Translations under genes and position numbers: made by a program
The notes under the pieces: model-generated
Databases searched by the model: none
Told to the model about the DNA's origin: nothing
Seen by the model: only the letters and a program-made list of their open reading frames with translations
NCBI RefSeq assembly: GCF_030272615.1
Contig: NW_026728907.1
Coordinates: forward strand, 190,001-237,500
DNA: 47,500 nt
Direction of reading: 5' to 3'
From: Cryptomeria japonica
Lineage: Eukaryota > Streptophyta > Pinopsida > Cupressales > Cupressaceae
Shown here: piece by piece, positions 8,961-18,262 of the stretch
Layout: each line of letters starts with the position of its first letter
Numbering within the stretch: position 1 is the stretch's first letter

Positions 8961-9115
8961 GCATTGACCGCACCAAAGGTGCACGCCTTGGTGTGCACCC
9001 TGGAGTGCACTTTGGTGCTCACCTCGGTGCACACTTTGGTGTGCACCTCGGTGTGCACCAAAGGTGCGCACCTTGGAGCGCACCAAAGGTGTACACTTTG
9101 GAGCGCACCACATAG
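8961..9115. repeat. Palindromic GGTGC(A/G)CACC cluster
   Basis: Short blocks such as GGTGTGCACCCTGGAGTGCA, GGTGCACACTTTGGTGTGC and AAGGTGCGCACCTTGGAGCG follow one another. Most are self-complementary around TGCGCA or TGCACA. The cluster starts from the end of the last 157-bp repeat (GCACCAAAGGTGCACGCC) and ends at a last GGGTCTTTGAGAGGTTGG fragment near 9114. Confidence 0.85.
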
Positions 9116-10339
9116 GGTCTTTGAGAGGTTGGCGCAGTGCGCACACCAAGGTGGGTGTTGAGGTGCGTGCCGAGGTGGGTGGGTGCTAGGGTGCGCTCCA
9201 TGGTGGGTGCCAGGGTGGGTGCGTGCTAGGGTGGATTCCAAAGAGGGTCATAGGGTGGGTGCCAAGGTGGGTTGGTGATATAGTGGGTTCAAAGGTGGGT
9301 ACTAGGGTGGGTTCCAAGGTGGGTCACAAGTTGGGTGCCAGGATGCGTGGGTGTTAGGTTGGGTGCCAAGGTGGGCTCCTGCGTGGGTGGGTGCTAGGGT
9401 GGGTTTCAAGGTGGACGCGAGGGCGGGTGCCAAGGTGGGTAACAAGTTGGGTGTTAGGATGGGTGAGTGCTAGAGTGGGTGCCAAGGTGGGTGGGTGCTA
9501 AGGTGGATGCCAAGGTGGTTCACAGGGTGGGTGGGTTCTAGGGTGAGTTCCAAGGTGGGTCACAGGTTCAGTGCTAGGGTGGGTGTCAAGGCGGGTGTCG
9601 AGGTGCCTGGGTGCTAGGGTGTGGATGCCAATGTGGGTCATAGGGTGGGTACTAGGGTGGGCTGCAATGTGGGTGCCAAGGTGGGTAACATGCTCGGTGG
9701 GTTCTAAATTGGGTGCCAGGGTGGGTGTGCACCCACCTTGCCCGAGGTGGGTGCCAAGGTGCCAGTGTGGGTGGGTGCTAAGGTGGATGCCAAGGTGGGT
9801 GAGAAGGTGGGTGATAGGTTGAGTGGTAGGATGGGTGGGTGCCAAGATGGGTCACAGGGTGGGTGCAAGGGTGGGTAGGTGCTAGGGTTGGTGTCAGGGT
9901 GGGTGGGTGCTAGGTTGGGTTCCAAGGTGGGTGCGAGGGTGAGTGTCAAGGTGGGTCACAGGTTAGGTGCTAGGATGGGTGAGTGCTAGGGTGCAAAGGT
10001 GCCAGGGTGGGTGCTAGGATGGGTCGATGCTAGGGTGAGTGGCAAGGTGGGTCCACAAGTGTCAAGGTGGGTGCCGAGGTGGGTGCCAAGTCGGCGACTG
10101 CTATGGTGGATGCCAAGGTGGGTCACGGGGTGGGTGCCAAGTTGCTAGGTTGGGTTCCAAGGTGGGTGCCAACGTGGGTGCTAGGGTGCGTGGGTTAAAG
10201 GGTGTGTCACAACGTGGGTGCCAGGATGGGTGCGCACCCACACTGGCCAAGACGGGTGCGGGTGCAAGGTTGGGTTCCAAGCCCGGTCACAGGCTGGGTG
10301 CTAGGATGGGTGGGTGCCAAGGTGGGCACCAGGGTGGGT
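9116..10339. repeat. G-rich degenerate repeat block (GGTGGGTGCCAAGGTGGGT)
   Basis: About 1.2 kb of near-unbroken variants of GGGTGGGTGC(C/T)A(A/G)GGTGGGT with strong G bias on the + strand. Closely spaced GGG runs give many potential G-quadruplexes. Four palindromes interrupt the one-strand bias near 9717, 10222, 10329 and 10449 (the last two around and beyond the boundary). The same block type forms the first ~520 bp of each 7.9-kb unit. No gene is seen. Confidence 0.93.
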
Positions 10340-10352
10340 GCACCCACCCTGG
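10329..10352. repeat. Perfect 24-bp palindrome at the left edge of the 7.9-kb array
   Basis: The sequence from 10329 to 10352 equals its own reverse complement (left half CCAGGGTGGGTG, centre between 10340 and 10341). Homology with the junctions of later units starts at 10340, the base left of the centre. Only the right half of the palindrome is present at each internal junction (18263, 26186, 34114, 42038). Confidence 0.97.
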
Positions 10353-10859
10353 CCAAGGTGGGTCACGGGGTGGGTCCTAGGGTGGGTAACGGGGTGGGTA
10401 CTAAGGTGCGTGCCAAGGTGGGTCATAGGGTGGGTGCCAAGGTGGGCACCAGGGTGGGTGTGCACCAACCCTAGCCAGGGTAGGTCACGGGGTGGTTGTC
10501 GGGGTGGGCGTCAAGGAGCCAAGGTGGGTGGCAAGTAGCCAAGTTGCGTGCCAAGGTGGGTGTCGGGGTGGGTGCCAAGGATCCAAGGTGGGTGCCAAGG
10601 AACCAAGGTGGGTGTCTGGGTGGGTGCCGAGGTGGGAGCCAGGGTGGGTCCCAAGGTGAGTGCAAAGGTGGGTGCCAGGGTCAAGGTGAGTGCCAATGTG
10701 GGTTCCAAGGTGCCAGGGTCAGGGTGAGTGCCAATGTGGGTTCAAAGGTGCTAAGTTGGGTGCGAGGTTGGGTGCGAGGGTGGGTGGGTGCCAAGGTGTG
10801 CTAGGTGGAAGCCCGGGTGGGTCGGCATCCCATGGGTGTCGAGTTGGGTGCCTGATGGG
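10340..10859. repeat. G-rich GGTGGGTGCC block of unit 1
   Basis: Continuation of the block left of the array, with GGGTGGGTGCCAAGG-type variants and GGTGCCAGGGTCAGGGTGAG near 10700. It ends where the sequence becomes T-rich (GGGTGCTTCTTGTCAAG, 10857). Equivalent blocks open units 2-5 at 18263, 26186, 34114 and 42038. Confidence 0.93.
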
Positions 10860-11205
10860 TGCTTCTTGTCAAGTTTTAGTCGTCGGGACTCATTTCGAGC
10901 CTTAGAGGTCGTTTCTTGTCCGGTTGCCCTGTCTTCGACCTGGGAACCCAATTTTGGTCCTCGGGTCCCATTTTTTTTTGTCTCGCATCCCACTTTTGGC
11001 CTGTGGCCTTTTCGGGGTCGATTCTCGTTTTGGGCATCAGAGCATGTTTCTTCTCCTAAAACCCAATATTTGTTTATTAAGTCTCGGAACACATTTTTGT
11101 TCTCGTGGACCCATCATGGGTCTTGGAACGCATTTGTGGTCCTTGGGTCCCATTTTGCATCCCGAAACTTGTGTTTTGGTGCTTGATCCCTATTTTGGGT
11201 GCCCA
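10860..11205. repeat. T-rich stretch with degenerate GGGTCCCATTTTGG motifs
   Basis: Loose ~28-35-bp repeats of the type CTCGGGTCCCATTTT, TCTCGCATCCCACTTTTGG, CTTGGGTCCCATTTTGCATC, CTCGGAACACATTTTTG. It includes the least GC-rich DNA of the unit outside the A-rich modules (CCCAATATTTGTTTATTAAG, 11063-11082). The + strand is open for 130-160 codons in two frames here, but it has no recognisable domain, and the reading is repeat-driven. Present in each unit. Confidence 0.75.
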
Positions 11206-11594
11206 CCTTGCACCAAGTGCGCACCCGGGGCAAACCGAGCGCCTTGGTGCACCGGGGCAAGATCGAGCGTGCACCCGAGGCGCCCCGAACATGCACCAAG
11301 GTGCACTCGGCCCACATGTGAGCGCAGGTCGTTGCGCCCGAGGTGGTGTGTGGGCACCGCGTTGCAGACGGGACACTGCACGCACACGACGCCCCCTCCA
11401 GGTGCACGCACGTAGGCCGGGCCGGGTGCACACCCGACGCCCTAGCAAGGTGCGCGCACCCGGGCAGGGCTCACACTTGGCGAACGGGGCGCACTTCGCG
11501 AGGGAGGGTGTGCACCTCGACGGGGGTGGGTGGCCGGGGTGGATTCGCACGTGGGTCGCGGTTTGCTAAGTACACACTGCGACAAGCTCATAAC
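11206..11594. other. GC-rich 5' flank of the 5S gene
   Basis: GGTGCGCACC- and GGTGCAC-type motifs with GCGCCCCGAA, ending in the bases just upstream of the 5S gene. TAAGTA lies at -28 to -23 (11567-11572), where plant 5S genes carry a TATA-like box. A GC dinucleotide is at -16/-15 and a C at -1. These are weak matches to the plant 5S upstream elements (TATA-like about -28, GC about -12, C at -1). They are the same in all five units. Confidence 0.6.
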
Positions 11595-11712
11595 GGGTGC
11601 GATCATACCAGCGTTAGTGCACCGGATCCCATCAGAACTCCGCAGTTAAGCGCGCTTGGGCCGGAGTAGTACTGGGATGGGTGACCTCCCGGGAAGTCCC
11701 GGTGTTGCACCC
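11595..11712 (+). rRNA. 5S: 5S ribosomal RNA gene, copy 1
   Basis: 118 bp, a little short of the usual ~120 for plants, recognised by direct sequence match. It starts GGGTGCGATCATACCAGC and ends GTGTTGCACCC; the ends pair (GGGTGC with GCACCC) to form helix I. The internal Pol III promoter is intact: A box around 11644-11661 (GTTAAGCGCGCTTGGGC), intermediate element GTAGTACTGGG, and C box around 11675-11697 (GGATGGGTGACCTCCCGGG), where TFIIIA binds. A T6 run follows directly. The product is part of the large ribosomal subunit. All loops and helices I can check are kept, so I expect the gene to be functional. It lies on the strand opposite to the putative Pol I promoters. Base choices such as GCGTTAGTGC and GGGCCGGAGTAG resemble gymnosperm more than angiosperm 5S. 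Confidence 0.97.
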
Positions 11713-11718
11713 TTTTTT
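11713..11718 (+). terminator. Pol III terminator of 5S copy 1
   Basis: TTTTTT immediately after GCACCC, backed up by a second run TTTTT at 11721-11725. Pol III stops at four or more T on the non-template strand. Confidence 0.92.
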
Positions 11719-12138
11719 AGTTTTTCGCCGGGCGTCGCAATGCTATTTGAATAAACCTTTTGCCCGTTTGCGTTCTCGTCGGGGCCGGGCCGGGCCGGGG
11801 TGCGCTGCCCGCACTACCGCGCGCGCGGGGGCGACACCGAGCGCGCACCCGAGGCGCCCCGAGCACACAGGCCACGGTGCAACCCGGGCGTTGTGCGCGC
11901 ACCCCGGTGCGCCCGAGGTGCTGCGCGCGCACCCAGGTGAAATCGGTGTGCACCTCGGCCAGTGCGCGCTCGGTCGAGTCGCGCACGTTGGCCAAGGTGC
12001 ACGGTGATGTTTCTTACTCTAAGGTTCCGCACCAGACGCCCGGGACAGGTGAGCGAAGCTGGGCGGGGCCGGGTGCGCGGCCGGGGCAGGTGCACGCAGC
12101 TGGAGAGAGCTTTGGAGCACACTTCGGAGCGCACCAAT
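11719..12138. other. GC-rich 3' flank of the 5S gene
   Basis: Begins with a short non-repetitive stretch (GCAATGCTATTTGAATAAAC, 11738-11757), then GGGGCCGGGCCGGGCCGGGG near 11780, which is the site of the 5-bp length variant in units 3 and 5. It continues with GCGCGCACC-type motifs. GTGATGTTTCTTACTCTAAG (12004-12023) is another short non-repetitive island. Open frames here exist on both strands and have no recognisable product. Confidence 0.7.
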
Positions 12139-12253
12139 GATGCGCTCCATTCAAAAGTTTCCTGAAAAGGCAAAAAAAGTTGAGATTATAGAATTTCCCA
12201 CTTGAGAGATTGTAAAAAAAAAAAATTTAAAATGAAGGAAACGCGGGTGCCAA

Positions 12254-13632
12254 GGTGTGCGCAGCCCAGCCAAGGTGTGCGCACCAAGGCGCCCACCCTG
12301 GCGAAGGTGCACGCAAGGTGCGCACCCGAGGCAAACCGGACAATTAACCCAACTTTCGACTTCGCGCGCACCTTGGAGCGCACTTCGGAGCGCTCCTTGG
12401 TGCGCACCAATCTTGGGCACCTCGGAGTGCACCATGGCGCCCACCAAGGTGCGCACCCGGGGCAAACCGAGCTCCGACTTCGTGCGCACCTTGGAGCGCA
12501 CGAAAGGTGCGCACCATGGCGCCCACCAAGGTGCGCAGCCCAGCCAAGGCGTGCGCATCAAGGTGCGCACCCTGGCGAAGGTGCGCACCCGGGGCAAACC
12601 GAGCTCCGACTTCGTGCGCACCTTGGAGCGCACAAAAGGTGCGCAACCCAGCCAAGGTGTGCGCACCCCGGTCAAACCGAGCTCCGAATCGTGCGCACCA
12701 GAGGTGCACGCCATCGTGCGCACCTTGGAGCACACTTCGGAGCCCTCCTTGGTGCGCGCCGATGTTGCGCACCTCGGAGCGCACCCGGGGAAAACAATGC
12801 AATTAACCCGACTTTCGACTTCGTGGGCACCTCGGAGCGCTCTCGGGTTCGCACCTCGGAGCACACCGAGGTGCGCACCTTTGATGCGCTGCCTTCACCA
12901 ATTTCCAGAAAAGGCAAGAAAACATTGAGAAGGTGTGCGCACCGAGGTGCCCACCCTGGCGAAGGTGCACGCGAGGTGCGCACCCGGGGCAAACCGGGCT
13001 CCGACTTCGTGCACGCCGCACCTTGGAGCACACTTCGGAGCGCTCCTTGGTGCGCACCAGGGCGCGCAACCCAGCCGAGGTGCCCACCCCGGCGAAGGTG
13101 CACGCGAGGTGCGCACCCGGGGCAAACCGGGCTCCGACTTCGTGCACGCCATGGTGCCCACCGCGGCGAAGGTGCACGCGAGGTGCGCACCCGGGGCAAA
13201 CCGGGCTCCGACTTCGTGCACGCCGCACCTTGGAGCACACTTCGGAGCGCTCCTTGGTGCGCACCATGGTGCCCACCAGGGCGCGCAACCCCGCCGAAGG
13301 TGCACGCGAGGTGCGCACCCGGGGCAAACCGGGCTCCGACTTCGTGCACGCCGCACCTTGGAGCACACTTCGGAGCGCTCCTTGGTGCGCACCATGGTGC
13401 CCACCAGGGCGCGCAACCCCGCCGAAGGTGCACGCGAGGTGCGCACCCGGGGCAAACCGGGCTCCGACTTCGTGCACGCCATGGTGCGCACCGCGGCGAA
13501 GGTGCGCACCCGGGGCAAACCGGGCTCCGACTTCGTGCACGCCGCACCTTGGAGCACACTTCGGAGCGCTCCTTGGTGCGCACCAGGGCGCGCAACCCAG
13601 CCGAGGTGCCCACCCCGGCGAAGGTGCACGCG
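12254..13632. repeat. GGTGCGCACC interspersed repeats (~120-bp higher-order unit)
   Basis: Recurrent string of short pieces: GAAGGTGCACGCGAGGTGCG, CACCCGGGGCAAACCGGGCT, CCGACTTCGTGCACGCC, GCACCTTGGAGCACACTTCG, GAGCGCTCCTTGGTGCGCAC. The left part (to about 12890) has the variant GCAAACCGAGCTCCGAC and is more diverged. The right part (12939 on) is more uniform, with a step of about 120 bp. GGTGCGCACC is itself a perfect palindrome. Open frames up to 662 codons run through it on both strands, as expected when the repeat lacks stop codons. Confidence 0.92.
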
Positions 13633-15984
13633 AGGTGCGTACCCGGGGCAAACCGGGCTCCGACTTCGTGCACGCCGCACCTTGGAGCACACTTCGGAGC
13701 GCTCCTTGGTGCGCACCATGGTGCCCACCAGGCCGCGCAACCCAGCCAAGGTGTGCGCACCAAGGTGCACGCGAGGTGCGCACCCGGGGCAAACCGGGGT
13801 CCGACTTCGTGCACGCCGCACCTTGGAGCACACATCGGGGCGCTCCCGGGTTCGCACCGGCGTTGCGCACCGTGGTGGGCACCTCGGAGCACACCAAGGT
13901 GGGCAGCGAGGTGCGCACCTTTGATGCGATGCCTTCACTAATTTCCATAAAAGGCAAAAAAAAAACGAGATTTTAAAATTTCCGTTTTGAAAGATAGTGA
14001 GAAAAAGGGAATGCTGGTGCCATCTTGAGCCCGCCCTGGTGCGCAGCCCAGCCAAGGTGTGCGCACCAAGGTGCCCACCCTGGCGAAGGTGCGCGCCCGG
14101 GCAATTAACCCAACTTCCAACTTCGCGCGCGCCAGGGTGGGAGCGCACCCAACAACCGGGCCTGGGAAGAGCCAATGCGAGAAACCCCACCAAACGCTCT
14201 GACAAAAAAAGAGGGGGCGCTCCAGTAACCCCGCTTCGGAGCGCACCCTGGGCAAACCCAGCCAAGGTGCCCACCCCGGCCAAGGTGCAGGCGAGGTGCG
14301 CACCCGGGGCAAACCGGGCTCCGACAACGTGCACGCCGCACCTTGGAGCACACTTCGTAGCGCTCCCGGGTGCGCACCTCAGAGCACACCAAGGTGGGCA
14401 GCGAGGTGCGCACCTTTGATGCGCTGCCTTCACTAATTTCCAGAAAAGGCAAAAAAAAAAGGAGATTTTAAAATTTCCGTTTTGAAAGATAGTGAAAAAA
14501 ACGGAACGCGCGTGCCATCTTGAGCCCGCCCTGGTGCGCAGCCCAGGTAAGGTGCCCACCCTGGCAAAGGTGCGCACCCGGGCAATTAACCCTACTTCCG
14601 ACTTCGTGCGCGCCAGGGTGGCAACCGGGCCTCGGAAGAGCCAATGCGAGAAACCCCACCAAACGCTCCGACAAAAAAAGAGGCGGCGCTCCAATAACCC
14701 CGCTTCGGAGCGCAGCCGGGGCAAACCCAGCCAAGGTGCCCACCCCGACGAAGGTGCACGCGAGGTGCGCACCCGGGGCAAACCGGGCTCCGACAACGTG
14801 CACGCAGCACCTTGGAGCACACTTCGAAGCACTCCCGGGTGCCCACCGGCGTTGCGCACCGTGGTGGGCAGCGAGGTGCGCACCTTTGATGCGCTGCCTT
14901 CACTAATTTCCAGAAAAAGGCAAAAAAAAATGAGATTTTAAAATTTCCGTTTTGAAAGATAGTGAAAAAAAAGGAACGCGGGTGCCATCTTGAGCCCGCC
15001 CTGGTGCGCAGCCCAGGCAAGGCATGCGCACCAAGGTGCCCACCCGAGGTGCACACCCGGGGCAAACCGGGCTCCGACTTCGTGCAGGCCGCACCTTGGA
15101 GCACACTTCGGAGCGCTCCTTGGTGCGCACCATGGTGCCCACCAGGGCGCGCAACCCAGCCAAGGTCTGCACACTAAGGTGCCCACCCCGGCGAAGGTGC
15201 ACGCGAGGTGCGCACCCGGGGCAAACCGGGCTCCGACTTCGTGCACGCCATGGTGCCCACCGCGGCGAAGGTGCACGCGAGGTGCGCACCCGGGGCAAAC
15301 CGGGCTCCGACTTCGTGCACGCCGCACCTTGGAGCACACTTCGGAGCGCTCCTTGGTGCGCACCATGGTGCCCACCAGGGCGCGCAACCCAGCCAAGGTG
15401 TGCGCACCAAGGTGCACGCGAGGTGCGCACCCGGGGCAAACCGGGGTCCGACTTCGTGCACGCCGCACCTTGGAGCACACATCGGAGCGCTCCCAGGTTC
15501 GCACCAGCGTTGCGCACCTTTGATGCGCTGCCTTCACTAATTTCCAGAAAAGGCAAAAAAAAACGATATTTTAAAATTTCCGTTCTGAAAGATAGTGAAA
15601 AAAACGGAACGCGGGTGCCATCTTGAGCCCTTCCTGGTGCGCAGCCCAGGCAAGTTGTGCGCACCAAGGTGCCCACCCTGGCGGAGGTGCGCGCCCGGGG
15701 CAAACCGGGCTCCGACTTCGTGCACTGCATGGTGCCCACCAAGGCGCGCAACCCAGCCAAGGTGCCCACCGCAGCGAAGGTGCACGCGAGGTGCACACCC
15801 GGGGCAAACCGGGCTCCGACTTCGTGCACGCCGCACCTTGGAGCACACTTCAGAGCGCTCCTTGGTGCGCACCAGGGCGCGCAACCCAGCCGAGGTGCCC
15901 ACCCCGGCGAAGGTGCACGCGAGGTGCGCACCCGGGGCAAACCGGGCTCCGACTTCGTGCACGCCATGGTGCCCACCGCGGCGA
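13633..15984. repeat. Internal duplication, block A of unit 1 (2352 bp)
   Basis: Sequence from about 13633 is repeated 2352 bp downstream: for example the module at 13923 recurs at 16275, and the GGCCGCGCAACCC site at 13731 recurs at 16083. The block holds four A-rich modules and two CCAAT-bearing segments. Copies in other units: 21556-23907, 29484-31835, 37407-39758 and, cut by the window, from 45336. Confidence 0.9.
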
Positions 15985-17090
15985 AGGTGCGCACCCGGGG
16001 CAAACCGGGCTCCGACTTCGTGCACGCCGCACCTTGGAGCACACTTCGGAGCGCTCCTTGGTGCGCACCATGGTGCCCACCAGGCCGCGCAACCCAGCCA
16101 AGGTGTGCGCACCAAGGTGCACGCGAGGTGCGCACCCGGGGCAAACCGGGGTCCGACTTCGTGCACGCCGCACCTTGGAGCACACATCGGGGCGCTCCCG
16201 GGTTCGCACCGGCGTTGCGCACCGTGGTGGGCACCTCGGAGCACACCAAGGTGGGCAGCGAGGTGCGCACCTTTGATGCGATGCCTTCACTAATTTCCAT
16301 AAAAGGCAAAAAAAAAACGAGATTTTAAAATTTCCGTTTTGAAAGATAGTGAGAAAAAGGGAATGCTGGTGCCATCTTGAGCCCGCCCTGGTGCGCAGCC
16401 CAGCCAAGGTTTGCGCACCAAGGTGCCCACCCTGGCGAAGGTGCGCGCCCGGGCAATTAACCCAACTTCCAACTTCGCGCGCGCCAGGGTGGGAGCGCAC
16501 CCAACAACCGGGCCTGGGAAGAGCCAATGCGAGAAACCCCACCAAACTCTCTGACAAAAAAAGAGGGGGCGCTCCAGTAACCCCGCTTCGGAGCGCACCC
16601 TGGGCAAACCCAGCCAAGGTGCCCACCCCGGCCAAGGTGCAGGCGAGGTGCGCACCCGGGGCAAACCGGGCTCCGACAACGTGCACGCCGCACCTTGGAG
16701 CACACTTCGTAGCGCTCCCGGGTGCGCACCTCAGAGCACACCAAGGTGGGCAGCGAGGTGCGCACCTTTGATGCGCTGCCTTCACTAATTTCCAGAAAAG
16801 GCAAAAAAAAAAGGAGATTTTAAAATTTCCGTTTTGAAAGATAGTGAAAAAAACGGAACGCGCGTGCCATCTTGAGCCCGCCCTGGTGCGCAGCCCAGGT
16901 AAGGTGCCACCCTGGCAAAGGTGCGCACCCGGGCAATTAACCCTACTTCCGACTTCGTGCGCGCCAGGGTGGCAACCGGGCCTCGGAAGAGCCAATGCGA
17001 GAAACCCCACCAAACGCTCCGACAAAAAAAGAGGCGGCGCTCCAATAACCCCGCTTCGGAGCGCAGCCGGGGCAAACCAAGCCAAGGTGC
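14100..17090. repeat. CCAAT-bearing segment, four copies in unit 1
   Basis: Copies at about 14100-14260, 14580-14740, 16452-16612 and 16931-17090. Each starts GGGCAATTAACCC(A/T)ACTTCC and contains AAGAGCCAATGCGAGAAACC, CCACCAAACGCTC(T/C)GACA and an AAAAAAAGAGG(G/C)GGCGCTCC stretch, ending near CCCCGCTTCGGAGCGCA. These are the least repetitive pieces in the right half of the unit. CCAAT and TATTGG are present, but I cannot assign a promoter. Unit 2 to 5 copies follow the unit offsets. Confidence 0.8.
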
Positions 17091-18262
17091 CCACCCCGAC
17101 GAAGGTGCACGCGAGGTGCGCACCCGGGGCAAACCGGGCTCCGACAACGTGCACGCAGCACCTTGGAGCACACTTCGAAGCACTCCCGGGTGCCCACCGG
17201 CGTTGCGCACCGTGGTGGGCAGCGAGGTGCGCACCTTTGATGCGCTGCCTTCACTAATTTCCAGAAAAAGGCAAAAAAAAATGAGATTTTAAAATTTCCG
17301 TTTTGAAAGATAGTGAAAAAAAAGGAACGCGGGTGCCATCTTGAGCCCGCCCTGGTGCGCAGCCCAGGCAAGGCATGCGCACCAAGGTGCCCACCCGAGG
17401 TGCACACCCGGGGCAAACCGGGCTCCGACTTCGTGCAGGCCGCACCTTGGAGCACACTTCGGAGCGCTCCTTGGTGCGCACCATGGTGCCCACCAGGGCG
17501 CACCCGAGGCAAACCGGGCTCCGACTTCGTGCACGCCGCACCTTGGAGCACACATCGGAGCGCTCCCAGGTTCGCACCAGCGTTGCGCACCTTTGATGCG
17601 CTGCCTTCACTAATTTCCAGAAAAGGCAAAAAAAAACGATATTTTAAAATTTCCGTTCTGAAAGATAGTGAAAAAAACGGAACGCGGGTGCCATCTTGAG
17701 CCCTTCCTGATGCGCAGCCCAGGCAAGTTGTGCGCACCAAGGTGCCCACCCTGGCGGAGGTGCGCGCCCGGGGCAAACCGGGCTCCGACTTCGTGCACTG
17801 CATGGTGCCCACCAAGGCGCGCAACCCAGCCAAGGTGCCCACCGCAGCGAAGGTGCACGCGAGGTGCGCACCCGAGGTGCACACCCGGGGCAAACCGGGC
17901 TCCGACTTCGTGCACGCCGCACCTTGGAGCACACTTCAGAGCGCTCCTTGGTACGCACCAGGGCGCGCAACCCAGCCAAGGTGCTCACCCCGGCGAAGGT
18001 GCACGCGAGGTGCGCACCCGGGGCAAACCGGGCTCGGACTTCGTGCACGCCGCACCTTGGAGCACACATCGGAGCGCTCCCGGGTTCGCACCAGCATTGC
18101 GCACCTTTGATGCGCTGCCTTCACTAATTTCCAGAAAAGGCAAAAAAAAGAAAAAAATGAGATTTTAAAATTTCCGTTTTGAAAGATAGTGAAAAAAACG
18201 GAACGCGGGTGCCATCTTGAGCCCGCCCTGGTGTGCAGCCCAGGCAAGTTGTGCGCACCAAG
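15985..18262. repeat. Internal duplication, block B of unit 1 (about 2278 bp)
   Basis: Tandem copy of block A. It differs by loss of one C (GGTGCCACCC near 16906), loss of about 278 bp at CACCAGGGCGCACCC (near 17500; block A keeps 15146-15424 in its place), a small insertion near 17866, and a longer A-tract in its last A-rich module (AAAAAAAGAAAAAAATG, 18141). It runs up to the unit junction, so the right end of B is also the right end of the 7.9-kb unit. Confidence 0.88.

Larger units (their letters stand above)
12139..18224 (+). repeat. A-rich ~110-bp module, 11 copies in unit 1
   Basis: Each full copy runs from GATGCGCTGCCTTCACTAAT through AAAAGGCAAAAAAA, ATTTTAAAATTTCC and GAAAGATAGTGAAAAAA to GGTGCCATCTTGAGCCC. 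Unit 1 copies: 12139-12253 (divergent), 12893-12937 (truncated after AAAAGGCAAGAAAA), 13923-14032, 14418-14527, 14888-14997, 15522-15630, 16275-16384, 16770-16879, 17239-17348, 17595-17703, 18109-18224. These are the only AT-rich islands in about 6 kb of GC-rich repeats. Most contain TTCCGTTTT and AAAACGGAA separated by 14 nt, a possible 9-bp hairpin (14475-14483 with 14498-14506). Function unknown. The other units hold the same set. Confidence 0.92.
10340..18262. repeat. 7.9-kb 5S-bearing tandem unit 1 (7923 bp)
   Basis: First of five head-to-tail units, from GCACCCACCCTGG at 10340 to GCGCACCAAG at 18262. Order within the unit: G-rich block 10340-10859, T-rich stretch 10860-11205, GC-rich leader 11206-11594, 5S gene 11595-11712, GC-rich 3' flank, then GGTGCGCACC repeats with A-rich modules, including a 2.35-kb internal duplication (13633-15984 and 15985-18262). 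Sites in other units are found by adding 7923 (unit 2), 15846 before or 15851 after the 5-bp insertion (unit 3), 23774 (unit 4; 23775 after 40680), and 31698 or 31703 (unit 5). Confidence 0.97.

Noticed and set aside
9116-10859. Telomere-like repeat
   Set aside because: The motif is GGGTGGGTGCC and its variants; TTTAGGG or TTAGGG units are absent.
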